Assembly: GCA_028641055.1 (NCBI GenBank)
Contig: CM054063.1
Location: forward strand, 46,315,920 to 46,379,919
Length of the DNA stretch: 64,000 nucleotides
Reading direction: 5' to 3'
DNA from: Alopecurus myosuroides
Lineage: Eukaryota > Streptophyta > Magnoliopsida > Poales > Poaceae
Within the stretch, counting starts at the first letter, position 1. Each line of letters begins with the position of its first letter. This document shows positions 21,760 to 33,701 of this stretch, piece by piece. A program made the position numbers and the translations under genes. The notes under the pieces are model-generated. The model saw only the letters and a list, made by a program, of their open reading frames with translations. It had not been told where the DNA came from and searched no databases.

Positions 21760-23087
21760 TGTTGGGAATATGCCCTAATGGCAATCATGTATGATGTAAT
21801 TCCCAATGTATTCATAAAGTTATTAAGTTGTCCTTTGGTTTGAACATCTGATATATGTCATTGAATATGTGATTCGATTGTGGAACTATGTATTCATGTT
21901 GTTCATACTAATTGTCCTTGGTAGTTAAGGTTGTGCTGGACACACACCCTAGACTAATGTGAGGGTTGGTTGATGACACGGTTCCACTTGTCATGGGCAT
22001 GGTGATGCCATTCCAACGATCATGGACTTGGCTAAAGAGTTTAGCAAGTCGGACTGACGCACATTGAGATGCAACGAGCAAGTCGTCATTTGCATGTCTC
22101 AATCAATGTAATCCTTAGACCTGAGGTTGTCGCACAATCCGAGTTGTGGATCACCGACTTAGGTTCTGTTAAACGCTGCTTTTTGACAAGGCAACTATAA
22201 AGGCAGAGTTCGGGTCGAATGAGAAGCAAGCTACGTGATGTGGATAATCAAGATGGGATTTTGCCCCTCCGAATGGAGAGATATTCTCTGGGCCCCCTCG
22301 AGTGATATGGTTCAGGAAGCATGGCCATGCGCGACTCAGTTAAGTGTTAACTGTGTCTGTAGACTAAGAGTTAGTCAGATGAATCACATATCACGGATCG
22401 AGAAGAGAGTTGAGCTATTTAAGGGATAACGATAAATCGCCTATAGTTCGACAAGGTATATCGTGAGGCAAAAGGGACTAAGATGTAAATCACATTGGAA
22501 GGTATGTCGTCATGACTCAATGAGACTTGGGAGTCGGCACGTTCTGCTAGGAGCAGCTACCGATTGATCGATTGAGAGTCGGACTCTAATCGTGTCCAAA
22601 CCGCCATGAGCCTGCAGGGTCGCACACTTAAGAGCGGGAGCAAGTATTGGTCGGGTTGGACCCGAACCGGAAATGGACTGAGTTTGTGAGTCGGACTCAC
22701 AGAGTGAATGGGCCACAAGTGTTGTGAAGCCCACTACCATTCGCTATATAAAGAGGGGCGCAGGTTGCCTAGCGGGCACGTTAGTCCAACCCCATGCGTT
22801 GGCAACCCTAGCCCCACTCAGTCCAGCCGTCGCACCGGACCTAGCAGTCCACCGTCGGAGCTCCTCCTCGTACGTGTGGATACCGGCAGAGGTGCTGTAC
22901 GTTCAGCACTTCGACGTTCGCGGGATCGGATCGACTGGATAGGATCGTGGACTGCACTGCCCCGACGCGCTTCATCGATAATCCGCAACCGCGCGTCTGG
23001 TGGTAATCATCGTGACCTTCTACCTCGGCTAGATCTTGGAAGTATCGCGTAGGAAATTTTTTTTGTTTATCTCTACGTGTTCCAACA
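21760..23087 (+). mobile_element. Solo LTR, Ty1/copia BARE/Angela-like
   Basis: It starts TGTTGGGAATATGCCCTAA and ends CTACGTGTTCCAACA, the termini typical of BARE/Angela-type copia LTRs. A CTATATAAAGAGG promoter lies at about 22743. The flanks AATTT (21755-21759) and GATTT (23088-23092) are a 5-bp target duplication with one substitution. Other copies of the tandem unit confirm the empty site. No internal region remains, so this is a recombined solo LTR 1328 bp long. Confidence 0.85.
22743..22752 (+). promoter_or_regulatory. TATA box inside the solo LTR
   Basis: GCTATATAAA marks the U3/R transition of the LTR. Nothing obvious lies downstream for it to drive apart from the tandem repeat. Confidence 0.55.
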
Positions 23088-24088
23088 GATTTATTTTTTT
23101 AACTGAATAAAAAAATCATTTTCCATTTTCGGGGTGTCAGAAATGTTTTTTTTTGTGAAGGACCTACCACAAACATTTTGCAAAACTTGGGGTCTTAATT
23201 TTTTTAACATGATAGGACATGTGATATAACCAAATAAACAATCTGTTTTCTATGAAAAGATTTCCATCCAGCTCTTTTCAAAATATCAAGTTTCTGCCGT
23301 TTTAGTTGGAAACGGGACAAATTTGAACTACAGGTGCCTCGTAATTTGCTCATAAATTTTGGAAAAAAAATCATTTTTAGGTACTCAACTACCTATTTCA
23401 ATAGAGATCCACAGTGAGTTGCTGAATATACAACCCTTAGCTAAGAACGGTCATGCCCGCCGTCTTGACTTTCTCCTAAAACGGGCTGAGAAAATTCTAA
23501 TAAATTTAAAAAAACCCTAAATAACGCGAGACCTTCACCTGGTGTCATTAAATATGTACTAGTATCCACCAAAAATAGTAAACTTGGAATACGACAGTTC
23601 TTTTGATAAAGTGTTCACAAAAAAGAGCTATCTTCTCCTAACATTCTAGGGTTTCAGTTCAAATGACGGGTGCTATGGCCAAATACATGACATAGTTTGT
23701 TATAATGAGCCCATATTGCACACAAATATGCATCTTGGAAGCACGGACAATGTTGACGAAGGAATTTATTTTTTAACTGAATAAATAAAACCATTTTCCA
23801 TTTTCATAGTGTTAGAGATGATTCTTTTTGTGAAGGACCTACCACAAACATGTTGCAAAACTTGGGGTCTTAATTTTTTTAACATGCTAGGACATGTCAT
23901 ATAACCAAATAAACAATCTTTTTTTTAAGAAAATATTTTCATCTAGCTCTTTTGAAAATCACAAGTTTCTGCCGATTCAGCTGGAAACGGGACAAATTTG
24001 AACTACATGTGCCTCGTAATTTGCTCATAAATTTTGGCAAAAATAATTTTTAGTTACTCAACTACCTATTTCAATAGAGATCCATAGT

Positions 24089-24185
24089 ATCAACTTCTGT
24101 CTAGGGAGTTTCATGACAGACACTGCACTTCGGGGTGTGACCTACTTCACCGATATCAACTTCTCTCTCGGGAGTTTCATGACTT
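24089..24185. repeat. Short direct duplication of a TCAACTTCT...GGGAGTTTCATGAC word
   Basis: A ~28-bp word appears at about 24090 and again at about 24155, 65 bases apart, right where the 674-bp array is truncated. Confidence 0.6.
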
Positions 24186-24538
24186 AGAGGTTAAAAGTAC
24201 TATATCAGACAAGAGTTAGCTTATGGATGTCTCATATTTGGATTTCTCTCATTTTTCTAATCGATTTAGACATATTATTTGTGAAATTTAAATTTACGGA
24301 ATTGCATATATGAATTATTCAATATTAAATGGAGAAGGAGAAATAAGTTAATTATTATTTCCAGTTAAGAATATTGTAATTCAAAATATTATTAATGATT
24401 CATATCTATTTATTTAAATAATTGTTTTGATTCATAAAATAAATGTGTGTGACATCATAGTTTATGGGTTAATAGGATTAATAGCATACTGTTGTTAGGT
24501 AAGTATCTCTTCTTTGTAGGTAGCTCATAGGAAAGGAT

Positions 24539-24600
24539 CTACAAAGTTAAGCGTGCTAGTGCGGGAGTAGTGTGAGGATGGGTGACCTCTACGGGAAGTG
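24539..24600 (+). repeat. 5S rRNA-derived fragment with internal promoter boxes
   Basis: AAGTTAAGCGTGCT followed by GAGTAGTGTGAGGATGGGTG and ACCTC...GGGAAGT matches the second half of plant 5S rRNA in order and spacing, including the A-box and C-box of the pol III internal promoter. The 5' half of 5S is absent, so this is not a functional rRNA gene. Such pieces occur in Cassandra-type retroelements and in 5S-derived SINEs; I cannot decide which. Confidence 0.75.
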
Positions 24601-24743
24601 TTAGTATAAGGGAGTAAATTAGATTGAAATTAAGAATGATAGGTGATAAATTTGACTTTAAGTGGTTAAACAATAGAAATAAATAAAATGGAAATAAATG
24701 ATTTTTTCAGAAAAAATCAAAAAAAGAGAAAAAACAAAAACCC

Positions 24744-24912
24744 TTTGGTACTGGTTCGTAACAGGAACCGCTACCAAAGGAACACGGACCGCGGGATCTC
24801 CTCTTGGGCCACGTGATGGCCCATTTAATACCGGTCCTTAAGGCGACCGGTACTAAAGGCTGGTGGGCCTTTAGTACCGATTAGTTAGTACCGGTTGTCC
24901 AACCTTTACTAA
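24744..24912. mobile_element. CACTA-like subterminal hairpin repeats
   Basis: Words of the type CCTTTGGTACTGGTTC with GGAACC...TACCAAAGG, and CCGGTACTAAAGG with CCTTTAGTACCG, alternate in inverted orientation, as in subterminal regions of grass CACTA elements. No transposase is nearby and the TIR itself was not identified, so this is a remnant. Confidence 0.55.
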
Positions 24913-25004
24913 TTGGGCTCTGGCTGGAGGAAGAAGAAGGGGAGGGGGTATTTATACCCCAGCCCCAAAATGTAGACATTTGACACCTTTCTGGAATAGT
25001 CACA

Positions 25005-25460
25005 CTGGAGACTCCGGTGCAAAGGCCAGAGACTCCGGCCTGCCAAAGTCTTCGGCAACAATCCGGAGGGCCGGAAACTTTGAAGTGCACCGGAGACGCC
25101 GGGCACTCTCCGGACCCTATGAAGGGGGTGACACCACTTGGACTTGGATGTAGAAAAATATGAAGGGTGGAGACTCCGGTCTGCTCAGGCTGGAGACTCC
25201 GTCCTAGCCGGAGACTCCGCAAAGATTCCACACATTTCTCTCTAGAGTGCAGAGGGTTTCTGGAGTGCTTCGAGTGCAGGGAAGATGCCTAGAGTCCGGA
25301 GACTCCGGCCCCTATGCACTGGAGACTCCGTCTGGGCCGGAAACTCTGGGAAATATCCGCACACATTCCGGAGGGGATCCAGAGGGTGACACCAATGTCA
25401 TCTTCGCTGGAAATTCCTGAGCCCGGAGACTCCGGTCTGGGCCCCCAGAGACTCCGGAGT
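25005..25460. repeat. Cluster of about eleven GGAGACTCCGG-like motifs
   Basis: The near-palindromic word (C)CGGAGACTCCGG and close variants occur near 25007, 25027, 25085, 25168, 25191, 25210, 25297, 25320, 25339, 25425 and 25447 at irregular spacing. This is probably part of a retroelement LTR. No coding frame is credible. Confidence 0.75.
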
Positions 25461-25599
25461 GGAAATTGATTCCAGCAACTCCAGCTCTTGTAGTTCTCTT
25501 TGATCTTTTTGGAGAACACACCACCTTTAATATAATTATCATTTAACTCCGAACATCAACACACGTTAAAATAATACTAGTGTTGTTAACAAATACACA

Positions 25600-27545
25600 A
25601 AACAAGATTTAGGAGGATTTGCGCTTTCACCCTAGAGACAATAATATTCAGTTATTATTCTATCTTCATCTTCAGAATTAAGTTTATGTCATCATGCTAC
25701 AGCCTCTATAGCACTTGAAAAGTGAGTTTTCAAAAGAAAATCTTTGTGTGGATATGAGGACATAAACAAACAAGAGTTCCTAATCTTGTCTCAAAAAATA
25801 GCTTATGGTTTGTGAGACGATCAAGATTTCCTGATCAAGAACTTCGTTAAAGTCTAGCAAAATCTAACATTTTATTGTTAGGGTAACAATAGTACCGACC
25901 GACCCAAGTATATGATCTTGGTAAAATAGACTAAACAATTTTAATGTATTTAGCAAAGTACATATGAAGTTGTCATTGAATATAATTTCTATCCTATGAG
26001 AATATCTAGTGACCGCACGATCGAATTTTATACTTTGGATGTCATCAACCACCTTGCATAACTGGGGATCATAAAGTTGATATCTGGGTATAATCTAGAA
26101 AGTGTAATAGAACTGAGATCGTTCAAAACTAGTACTTAAATCCTCTATACAACAGAGAGATACATGCTCTAGGCCTTCTCAATATCCCCGATGCCAACCA
26201 ATCATCTGGCCAGACACAGTGCGATTTATCACAAGGACATCGGGGATATTGATGAGAAAAGAGTACAATGTCGGTTACGAGTTTTATATGTGTTATGATC
26301 AAAGAGTTTGATCAGACTAGATCAAACAGTCTCGCCTCGTGATATCGTTGGTATTATTAAGTTAAGGAAATAAGTGCAATGAGTAAGTTGTAAGGTTCCC
26401 TCGATCTTCGTGAACACATAGGAGCCATCATGGGCGTCCACGGTCCGCTGTTAGTTATTGTTCGGTAAGTTGCCGAAAATGTCTATGTGTTATCGATGCT
26501 TTATATGTCACACGCTTAAGGCATGCCAAACTTTAATTGAAAAAAATAAAGATGTTTTTATTGGTTTTATGAATGTTATATGTCAATACGATGTCACAGA
26601 AACAAGTCCAGTCTCAATCGGACAGGTTTCGGGGAAGTCAATATAAGGGGGAAATGATGCATGTGTTAGGAAGAATTTTATATGAGAGATAATGGAGGAT
26701 ATTAGATATTTCAGAATGTTAGAAATATGTTTTTAACATTAATAGAGAAGTTCGATGATTTTATCTATAGGATGTGCCGGAGGGGGAAGAATTGCCCCCA
26801 TGGCCGCACCACTTGGTGGAGGCTTACAGGTGGGCCCTAGGGCCTCCAAGCATGGCGCATGGAACCTTCCGGAGGTTTTCCTAATTTTTTTTAGAGGAAA
26901 ACTAAAACAAAAGGGAAAAGGGAAAGAGGGAGAGGTAGAGTTGGACTCCCCAAAGGGGAGCCCAATCCGACTCAAGCTAGGAGAGGGGGATGTGGCCACC
27001 TCCTGGGTGCGGCCAAGACCCCCTCCTAGCTTGAGTAGGACTCCTCCCCCCAAGGCAGGTTCCCCCTCCCCTCCAATTATAAAAGGACCCCAAGGCTTGA
27101 GGCAAAACACAATATTGAGAACGATTGTCTCTCATGCCCCCTCTCTCTCTAGTAGAATTAGATGGTCTAACTAGAGCCCCTCTAAGTGTATTAGAGTTTC
27201 TTCTAATTGGGTTTTTAGGTGTACTCTCCCGATTAGACCTAGCTCTAATTACTATTCTCTCTCATATGTTGAGAAACTTTCAAAATCATATAGCTCTAAT
27301 CGCAGTAAATTAGTACTACCAATTAGCAATGTCCAAAGGTTGCCTCTCTTTGTCGGTGCCGAGTCCTGAATGGTGGAGCGCTGACGGGTTGCCATGAGCG
27401 TACGCGTGCACACCATAGGAGGGATTACATGTGTGATCCTTGACGAGGGAAGCTTAGCGACATCCTTGCAATTAGGCCTACTTGTGAGAATCTACGATTG
27501 TTCATAACTCTTCGACGACTACATCGAAACTGCTGCCCGGTGAGT
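25600..27545 (+). mobile_element. LTR-like retroelement sequence with TATA box and hairpin
   Basis: There is no coding content, but the organisation is LTR-like: a long AT-rich part, a GC-rich segment, an AATTATAAAAGG promoter near 27076, then a CT-rich leader. Exact ends were not found, so family and boundaries are uncertain. A perfect inverted repeat lies at 26180-26193 and 26238-26251. Confidence 0.4.
26180..26251. repeat. Inverted repeat, 14-bp arms
   Basis: CAATATCCCCGATG at 26180-26193 pairs perfectly with CATCGGGGATATTG at 26238-26251, with a 44-base loop. Confidence 0.85.
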
Positions 27546-28849
27546 CGTGATCTTGATCAATGCATGTATGAACATGCATCGTTATCTGCATAGTGATCTT
27601 GCCGCACTACGCAGGGAAATTTTTTTTAAATTATGCAATATACATCAGCAGTATTGGGAGCTTATGTCGGCACTTTCGCAAACAAAACTAACAACGCGTG
27701 ACCCACATGCCATAACCCACAATGCCGACATGTATATTCCACAAGACCAGGTACTGGCCCAATCCATTCGCCGTTCAGTGATAAAATAAACCTCATGCCT
27801 ACGTACGTGAATACAGAGAGGGAGATTAACATTTTTTTCCTTTGAGCCGCCGCCACTCATACCGATCTGTTCATCCATATATATCGTCTTCGTTGCTCAC
27901 CATGGTGGTCACACCGTTCCAGCTATGCGCGATTGGCCACTGCTTTCTGACCAGCCTAATTGACCAATCGAGTATTTATTTCTGAGGTATCTTGTACTAT
28001 ACCCTAGATAATCATTTAATAGGAGTTATTTGTTTGATCAACATCAAATTAATGTCTAGTAGGAAAGAAATTACCTGATCACTGGCAATATATTTTACTA
28101 TTTGTTTATATGCTCTTATACATGTCATTAGTATTTTCTGTTTATCTAAATTAATATGCTTTTGTGAACTATTAATTAAAAAGACGAAGTAGTTTTTCTA
28201 AACAAAGGAAATGTACATCTATCAGCATTGTCATCCTTCAAGAATGAAGAAAAAGACATAAATGATACAAAATCAATTAATTCATGAGTTTGATAGCTGT
28301 ATCTCTATGGAGGTTAATTAATAGAGATGTCCATTTTAGCATTGATATATGCATTATGTCCAGCAAAAAAAGGTGTCGATTATCTTGAGCTTATCATTGT
28401 CTACTTCTCCCCCCATGGTCAAATCCTCGATCCGCCGTGTCCACATCATCATTGACATCAATGGTCACAATACCTCCATGCACAAAACGATGGACTCATG
28501 CATGCCACTTTTCAGATAAACCCTTTATCCTCAAGGTTAGTTGAAGAAAAAAAGCCATTTGACCTTATCATTGGCCTTTCCGATGTTAATTTAAAATAAC
28601 CGTTCATTTGTTCTGTTTTAATTTATGAACTATCTCATATCGGATTACCGTCCCACCAAGGATGTTTGCACCCTTGCATTAAGTTCATCTTTGTCCGTTA
28701 AACTACATGGCGTGTCTCACCAAATTAAGCATATATTAGTTGTAATTTTTCTGAAAATTTTCAAGATAAATTGAGAAGGCATATATATTGAACGAGCGCC
28801 TTCTACTATTGGGCCTGGTAACGCAAGCATCAAAGGAGTTGGAGAATAC
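27546..28849. other. No gene or clear repeat identified
   Basis: This is AT-rich sequence with a few short frames. None has recognisable motifs or a splice structure. Confidence 0.5.
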
Positions 28850-29175
28850 GAAATTTGTTCAAATTCGAAATTTGTTCAAATTTAAAGGAAAAATAAAAAA
28901 TTATCCGTACAAAATTTGAATTTAAACATTTTCAATTTTGAATAATTTTTGTTTGAACATATTTCAAAACGAAATATTTCCAAATAAAAAGGAAAAGAAA
29001 AAAAAAGAAATAAATAAAACGGAAATAAGAAAACAAAAATGGTAAAAGAAAATGGAAAAAGTGAAACTATAAAAGCTAAAAAAGCAAACTATGCACAATC
29101 CGTAGCGTAGCTCAGTGGCTTCGCCCCGTCGAACGGAAGCAGAGGGCGCAGGTTTGAACCCCCTCCCCGCACGCT
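28850..29175 (+). mobile_element. A-rich region ending in a tRNA-like pol III promoter pair
   Basis: An A-rich stretch with repeated TTTGAAC/AAATTTG words is followed by GTAGCTCAGTGG (A-box-like, ~29107) and GGTTTGAACCCC (B-box-like, ~29151), as in tRNA-derived SINE heads. No complete cloverleaf is formed, so it is not called a tRNA gene. The GGGCCGGCCC word just downstream recurs near a similar block at 46.3-47.1 kb. Confidence 0.45.
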
Positions 29176-30214
29176 CTGTACCTCTATTTTCGCGAATAAA
29201 ATTCGTTTAATGGGCCGGCCCAGCTAAGAAATTTACACGGGCGTGTCGTATTAGGTAGTGCTATGAGCGTTATACATGGTTTCCGATCTGAGAGTTTCTC
29301 GACGAAGCCCGAACTATGACCAAAGAGAATTTGGATTCCGAATCGGTGTCCATCGATCGGTGCCCGGTCCAACTTTTTATATGTCTTGTTATTAGCCTAA
29401 GTGAACCGAGGACGTGAAATAGGCACCTCTATAAGACCCAAACTAGCCTCGAATTAGAAAGCTCAATGGGTGTCAAATAGCTAGGTGGTTATTTTTTTGA
29501 AAACCTCTGGATATTAATTCTAAGGGAAATGATTCTGATCACCCGGAGGATCCAAAAGCTGCGTCCTCCGCTTGCTCCACCGTCCGATCCCTCGGACGCG
29601 ATGCGCATATGCAGCTCAGCTTTACATGTTGTTCGCCCTTCCACCGCACAACACACCACGTGTTTTTGAGGGGCCATGCTCTTGACGCTCCTTATACCCA
29701 TATGATCGCGTCTCTCGTGGCCTCCTACTTAGGCGCACGCCACGCGTCCAACCGTCCCTATCCTCTCATCTCCTTCCCCCGATACATTTTTTGGTCAACG
29801 CCGTCTAACTCCCTCGCGTCTCTCCCTTCCTGCCGTGCACTCGCGCCTGGAGGCCACACGAGCTCGCGCTAGAGCAGGCTGGGACGGGGCATGGCGCGCC
29901 ATTGCCGTCCCGCTTCCCCAGCCGCGCCTCCATCGCCTTCCAGGCTGCATTCGTCCGCGTCCCCGACGCGCCCATCGATCTGCACCATGCTATGGATGCT
30001 GACGCAGCTCGCCGTGGCGTCGAGTGGCCCCGGCGACCGGCCCTCCGTCGTCGCCTTCTCCCCCATCCCCGGCCGCCGATGACACCCCATCCCCAACCGC
30101 TGCCGGCCCCAGCTTCCTCGCTGGCCAGCTACCGGCTCGCCGTTGATACCGAAGAGCGTGCCGGTGCTAAAAAATGCGGCGCCGATGCTAAAAGGGCCCG
30201 GCGAAATCAGCTTA
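29176..30214. other. Noncoding, partly GC-rich; no gene supported
   Basis: Overlapping Pro/Arg-rich frames of 60-125 codons on both strands at 29600-30280 look like shadows of GC-rich sequence. No domain is recognised. Confidence 0.45.
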
Positions 30215-30545
30215 TTTTTTTTTTTGCTAAAATAGCACAATTTTTTTGCTGCACCTATTATTTTGGTTTGCTATCATAGCACAAATTGTTTGCTAATTTT
30301 TTTTTTCGGCGAGAGTCTCCGGCCATGTCTCCGGCGATGTCAACTTTTTTGCTAAAATAGCAAAATCTTTTTGTTATAATTATTCTCCAATTTTGCTATA
30401 GTAGTAGAATATTTTTGCTACGATGCCTCCGGCAAGGTTTCAGGCGATGTCTCCGGCGAAGGTAAAAAAAGAAAATGCTAAAATAGCATAATTTGATTTT
30501 TGCTGCAAATTTTTTTTTTGCTATATTAGATAAAATGTTTGCTAC
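30215..30545. repeat. Interspersed GCTAAAATAGC-like palindromes
   Basis: Six or so copies of TTGCTAAAATAGCA and variants (GCTATCATAGC, GCTATAGTAG, GCTAAAATAGCAT) are separated by T-runs and GTCTCCGGCGA words. It is noncoding and MITE-like in texture, but ends were not identified. Confidence 0.55.
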
Positions 30546-30908
30546 TTTTTCTGTTAAATTTTGTCCACGAACCGTTTTCTGCTCACTGCAGCAAAAGCGG
30601 GAGTTGTGCAGCAAAAATGAAGTTGTGCAGCAAAAACGGGTTTTAGGGGTTTTTTTTGGGGGACACGTGTCAGCTAGGGGAGGGGGAGGATTAGTTTTCC
30701 CTCCCCCGGAGGACAGCATGCACCTAATTCTAACCGTTGCGTGCATGCATAGAAGTGAGAGCGTAGTTTGGTAAAAATACATGTATCGAACTGCTACATG
30801 TCGATGTTGTTCTCCAGCCATTACAGATTATTGCTATCTTATTCCTAGATTTAAGCTATGAATTCAAATCTCATAAACTATGTCTTGCTTGATGCAAGTA
30901 ACGGCTAT

Positions 30909-32650
30909 CTAGTGCATGAATTTGAAGTATTTTTCCACGACCATGTCGATGATGACCTTGTAGCCCCTCTCGGTGGGATGGTAACTGTCCCAGAAGACGT
31001 ACTGCGAGGGTTGGGCGCAGAGCGGGCTGGCGAAGTTGCAGAGCACGCTGGCGGCCAGCCCGAGGAACCCGCAGCAGGCGTCCTTGCTATTTTTGAACCC
31101 GAGGGCTTCATGCCTCTCGACGACGTCGGTGACGATGCCGTAGAGATCGATGTAGACGAGGGTGACGCCGGGGAGCTTGGCGTTGAGCTTGGCCATCTCC
31201 TGGCTCACCTTACGGTTGAACATGATGGAAAGCTGGTTGCGGTCGGTGGCGCACTGCTTGCGGAGCCCGCCAGCCATCATGCGCTGCGACGGGAGGCAAC
31301 CAACAGGGGGCGCCCCAGTGAGGGCGACCCTCTTGGCACCGAGGTCGACGAGGGACTGGATGTAGGAGATGGCGCGCTGAACCATGAAGTCAGAGTACTG
31401 GGGCTCCGAGATTCCGTCCGCGAAGGTGAAGTGCTCGACGATATCGTTGCTGCCCCAGACGAGGAGGTAGAGTGTCTTGTCGGGGATGGTACCGCCCACC
31501 TTCGCCTTGTACTCTTGGAACAGCTTCAGTTGCTGCTCCATTGTCAGCGCCGACTGAAACGTGCACATATCATAACCACAGGTTAGTGGGGGAATACATG
31601 TTATGGTGCTCACTCACAATTTTTACTTAGACAGATGAGTTTTCAAGCAGGGTACACCTACATCCTTACTACTTTTTAGACATTTATTATGTACCAAAAA
31701 TTTGCAAATAATGTCTACATATTGAAGGTTATATTGATATATATGTGAAGTTTAAGGTTATAAGCTGAGCTATTTGAGAGAAACGTAAAAAATGATGCAA
31801 AAGAAAAAAAAAACTTGATACCTATTGGCTCTGATATCATGCAGTAGCCACCTGAATCAAAAGTCGGAACGCTCGGCAATATTTTTTTTTTGTTGTATTT
31901 TAGTACCATAAAAAATCACACATTGTGTGAGGTCTCATGCATTTGCTTCCGCTCGACCTTCATGAATCTGGATCGGACGGAGGAGGCGTGCGTACGTACC
32001 ATGGTCCTGCAGGTGGCGTTGTCGTAGCCGCTGCCGGCCGATGCGAAGCTGACGCCGGTCTTAAGCTCCTCGAGGCTGAGGTCCTTCTTCAGGTACGGAG
32101 GGAGCAGCTCTTTCACACCAAGGGCCGACGCTGCATATGCAATGAAAAAAAAAATATAAGACCATTGGGTCACTGCTATCGGTAAGATGTTATTGTAAGT
32201 GATGCGAACTTGTAGGTACATACCTAGGAAATCTACGCTGACCTTGCCGTCGGAGAACCTGCCGGTGGCCTTGTGCCCCAGGAAGTCCTTACCGTAGGGC
32301 GGGAAGTTGGCTCTAATGATGGTTCTGACGTAGTTGTTGTTGCCCGTGTCCGCTATAGAGTCGCCGAAAGCAAGGAGCGCGGGGAATTTAAGCGGCTCTG
32401 CCGCTGCCGGAGGCGGCGACGTTACCTTCGGCGGCCCTGCCGGCACCGGAGGAGGCGCGTAGACTTTGGGCGGCCCTGCAGCCGGCGCCGGAGGAGGCGC
32501 GGGGACCTTTGGTGGTGGCCCTGCAGCTGGCACCGGAGGGGGCATTGGCACCTTGGGCGGGCCTCCCGGCGCGGGAGGGGGCGCGGCCACCGCGACTCCG
32601 GCGATAACAAGCAGGACGGATATCATGCTCCGCGTGGTACTGAACGCCAT
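30909..32650 (-). CDS. GDSL esterase/lipase with proline-rich N-terminal domain (APG/EXL type)
   Basis: Three exons, 32650-32224, 32130-32000 and 31553-30909, join in phase to 400 residues. GDSL (SGNH) enzymes hydrolyse ester bonds of lipids or cell-wall acyl groups and are usually secreted. Residues 1-23 are a typical signal peptide. Residues 24-84 are four GPPKVxxPPP-type repeats, as in anther-specific proline-rich APG proteins. The catalytic domain starts with FGDSIADTGNNN (Ser98), then GVSFASAGSGYD (block II Gly), VWGSNDIVEHF (block III Asn) and WDSYHPTERGYK (catalytic Asp and His). All key residues are present and the length is normal for the family. I chose ATG 32650 over an upstream in-frame ATG (32728) because it begins the signal peptide. 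A CTATATAT TATA box lies at 32735-32742, which would place the upstream ATG outside the transcript. Cuticle or pollen-coat function is inferred from the family only. Confidence 0.93.
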
Positions 32651-32734
32651 GTTCGTGATGTAGTCAGGGAGGTGTGTGAGAGCTGGTACTGCCGGACGTA
32701 CACTAGTCGAGAGAGTTGTGGTGTTCACTCCTAC

Positions 32735-32742
32735 ATATATAG
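32735..32742 (-). promoter_or_regulatory. TATA box of the GDSL lipase gene
   Basis: CTATATAT on the minus strand lies about 85 bases upstream of the ATG at 32650. It supports that start over the more upstream in-frame ATG. Confidence 0.6.
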
Positions 32743-32799
32743 GCTGGCGCCACCACTCGTTTCACTGCTATATATGAACCTAGGCGGCGTCCGCCACTC

Positions 32800-33600
32800 G
32801 TTTCACTCAAAGACTTCGTCTACAGGAAAACGGAAGTTGCATGCAGGATCATGAAGACCCGGCCGGTGTGCTCGTCTGCATGTGTTTTGCTTCTATTTTT
32901 GCAAGGATGCGCGCGATACATGCCTCCTGTTTTCTTCTGGGTCGTGTTGAGCCTCCTCGGTACGTATGGGCGCGTTTGGTAGCTGCAGAAGGCCGGACCA
33001 GGCCCAAGCGGGCCGTTCATTTGGTTCCATGCATGTAAATTCTGCGGCCGCACGATGCTTTAAAGCAGCCTTTAGTCAGCCCCGATGGGAACGGCCGAAT
33101 CGGTAGTTTCCATTGAGTCTGGGCCACGTGGCTGCAAAAAACGAGCACCGGGGTGTGCGCGGGAGCTAAGCGGGGATGGCGGCCGATGGGGAAATTCCGA
33201 CGGCGTTTCGCACTAGACAAAGCCCTCACCTCCACCCCCCCCCCCCATTCACTTCGTCACCCTGCTGACCTCGTCGCGCTCCGGTCCATCGTACAGACCC
33301 GCGGCGGCGCTGGTACGGAAAGGAGGAGCCACCCTTCTTTAACGGTGCCACAGCCTGGTCTTCTTCATCCACAATGTCAGGAGCAAAGGTAAAACACATT
33401 CATCCTCATCTTCACTTAGCGGTCATGTCGATTTAGGTGGTACTAATGTCAGATCCAATATAATTAGTACGACGGTTTGGTTTTGAGCAATCACACAACA
33501 ACACTCTTAGATTCAAGTCCGGATTCTTCTAATTCACAAGATCGTAGTTAGGCGCACCGCAACTCCTCTGGTCACATGGGTTCCTATGTTCGCTAGAAAT
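32800..33600. other. Upstream flank of the GDSL gene; no gene seen
   Basis: Contains a GCGTTTGGTAGCTGCAG word typical of grass MITE/hAT ends (~32970) and a poly-C run near 33234-33247. No credible frame is present. Confidence 0.4.
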
Positions 33601-33701
33601 AAGGAGAGGATTGCTAATTTTAACTACATCTACAACAACAACAAGGTAGAGGTTGTCCAGATGCTTCAGATGGGTAGAGCCCCCTTCAATGAACCCCGCC
33701 A

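Larger units (their letters stand above)
20532..24088. repeat. Tandem repeat of ~674 bp units, interrupted by two insertions
   Basis: The word CACGGACAATG recurs at 21061, 21734 and 23742. Subtracting the solo LTR at 21760-23087, the spacing is 673 and 675 bp. There are two complete units and a third cut off near 24088. A further piece (20532-20577) matches the unit segment that begins AAATACATGGCATAG and is separated from its continuation (from ~21041, CACAAACATGCATC) by about 460 unrelated bases. Units are around 90% alike by eye and have no conserved reading frame. This resembles a satellite-like array. Confidence 0.85.

Noticed and set aside
24539..24600. 5S rRNA gene
   Set aside because: Only the second half resembles 5S and several conserved bases differ; it is not a functional rRNA gene.
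29101..29175. Possible tRNA gene
   Set aside because: A- and B-box words are present, but I could not build an acceptor stem or complete arms; it is more like a tRNA-derived element.
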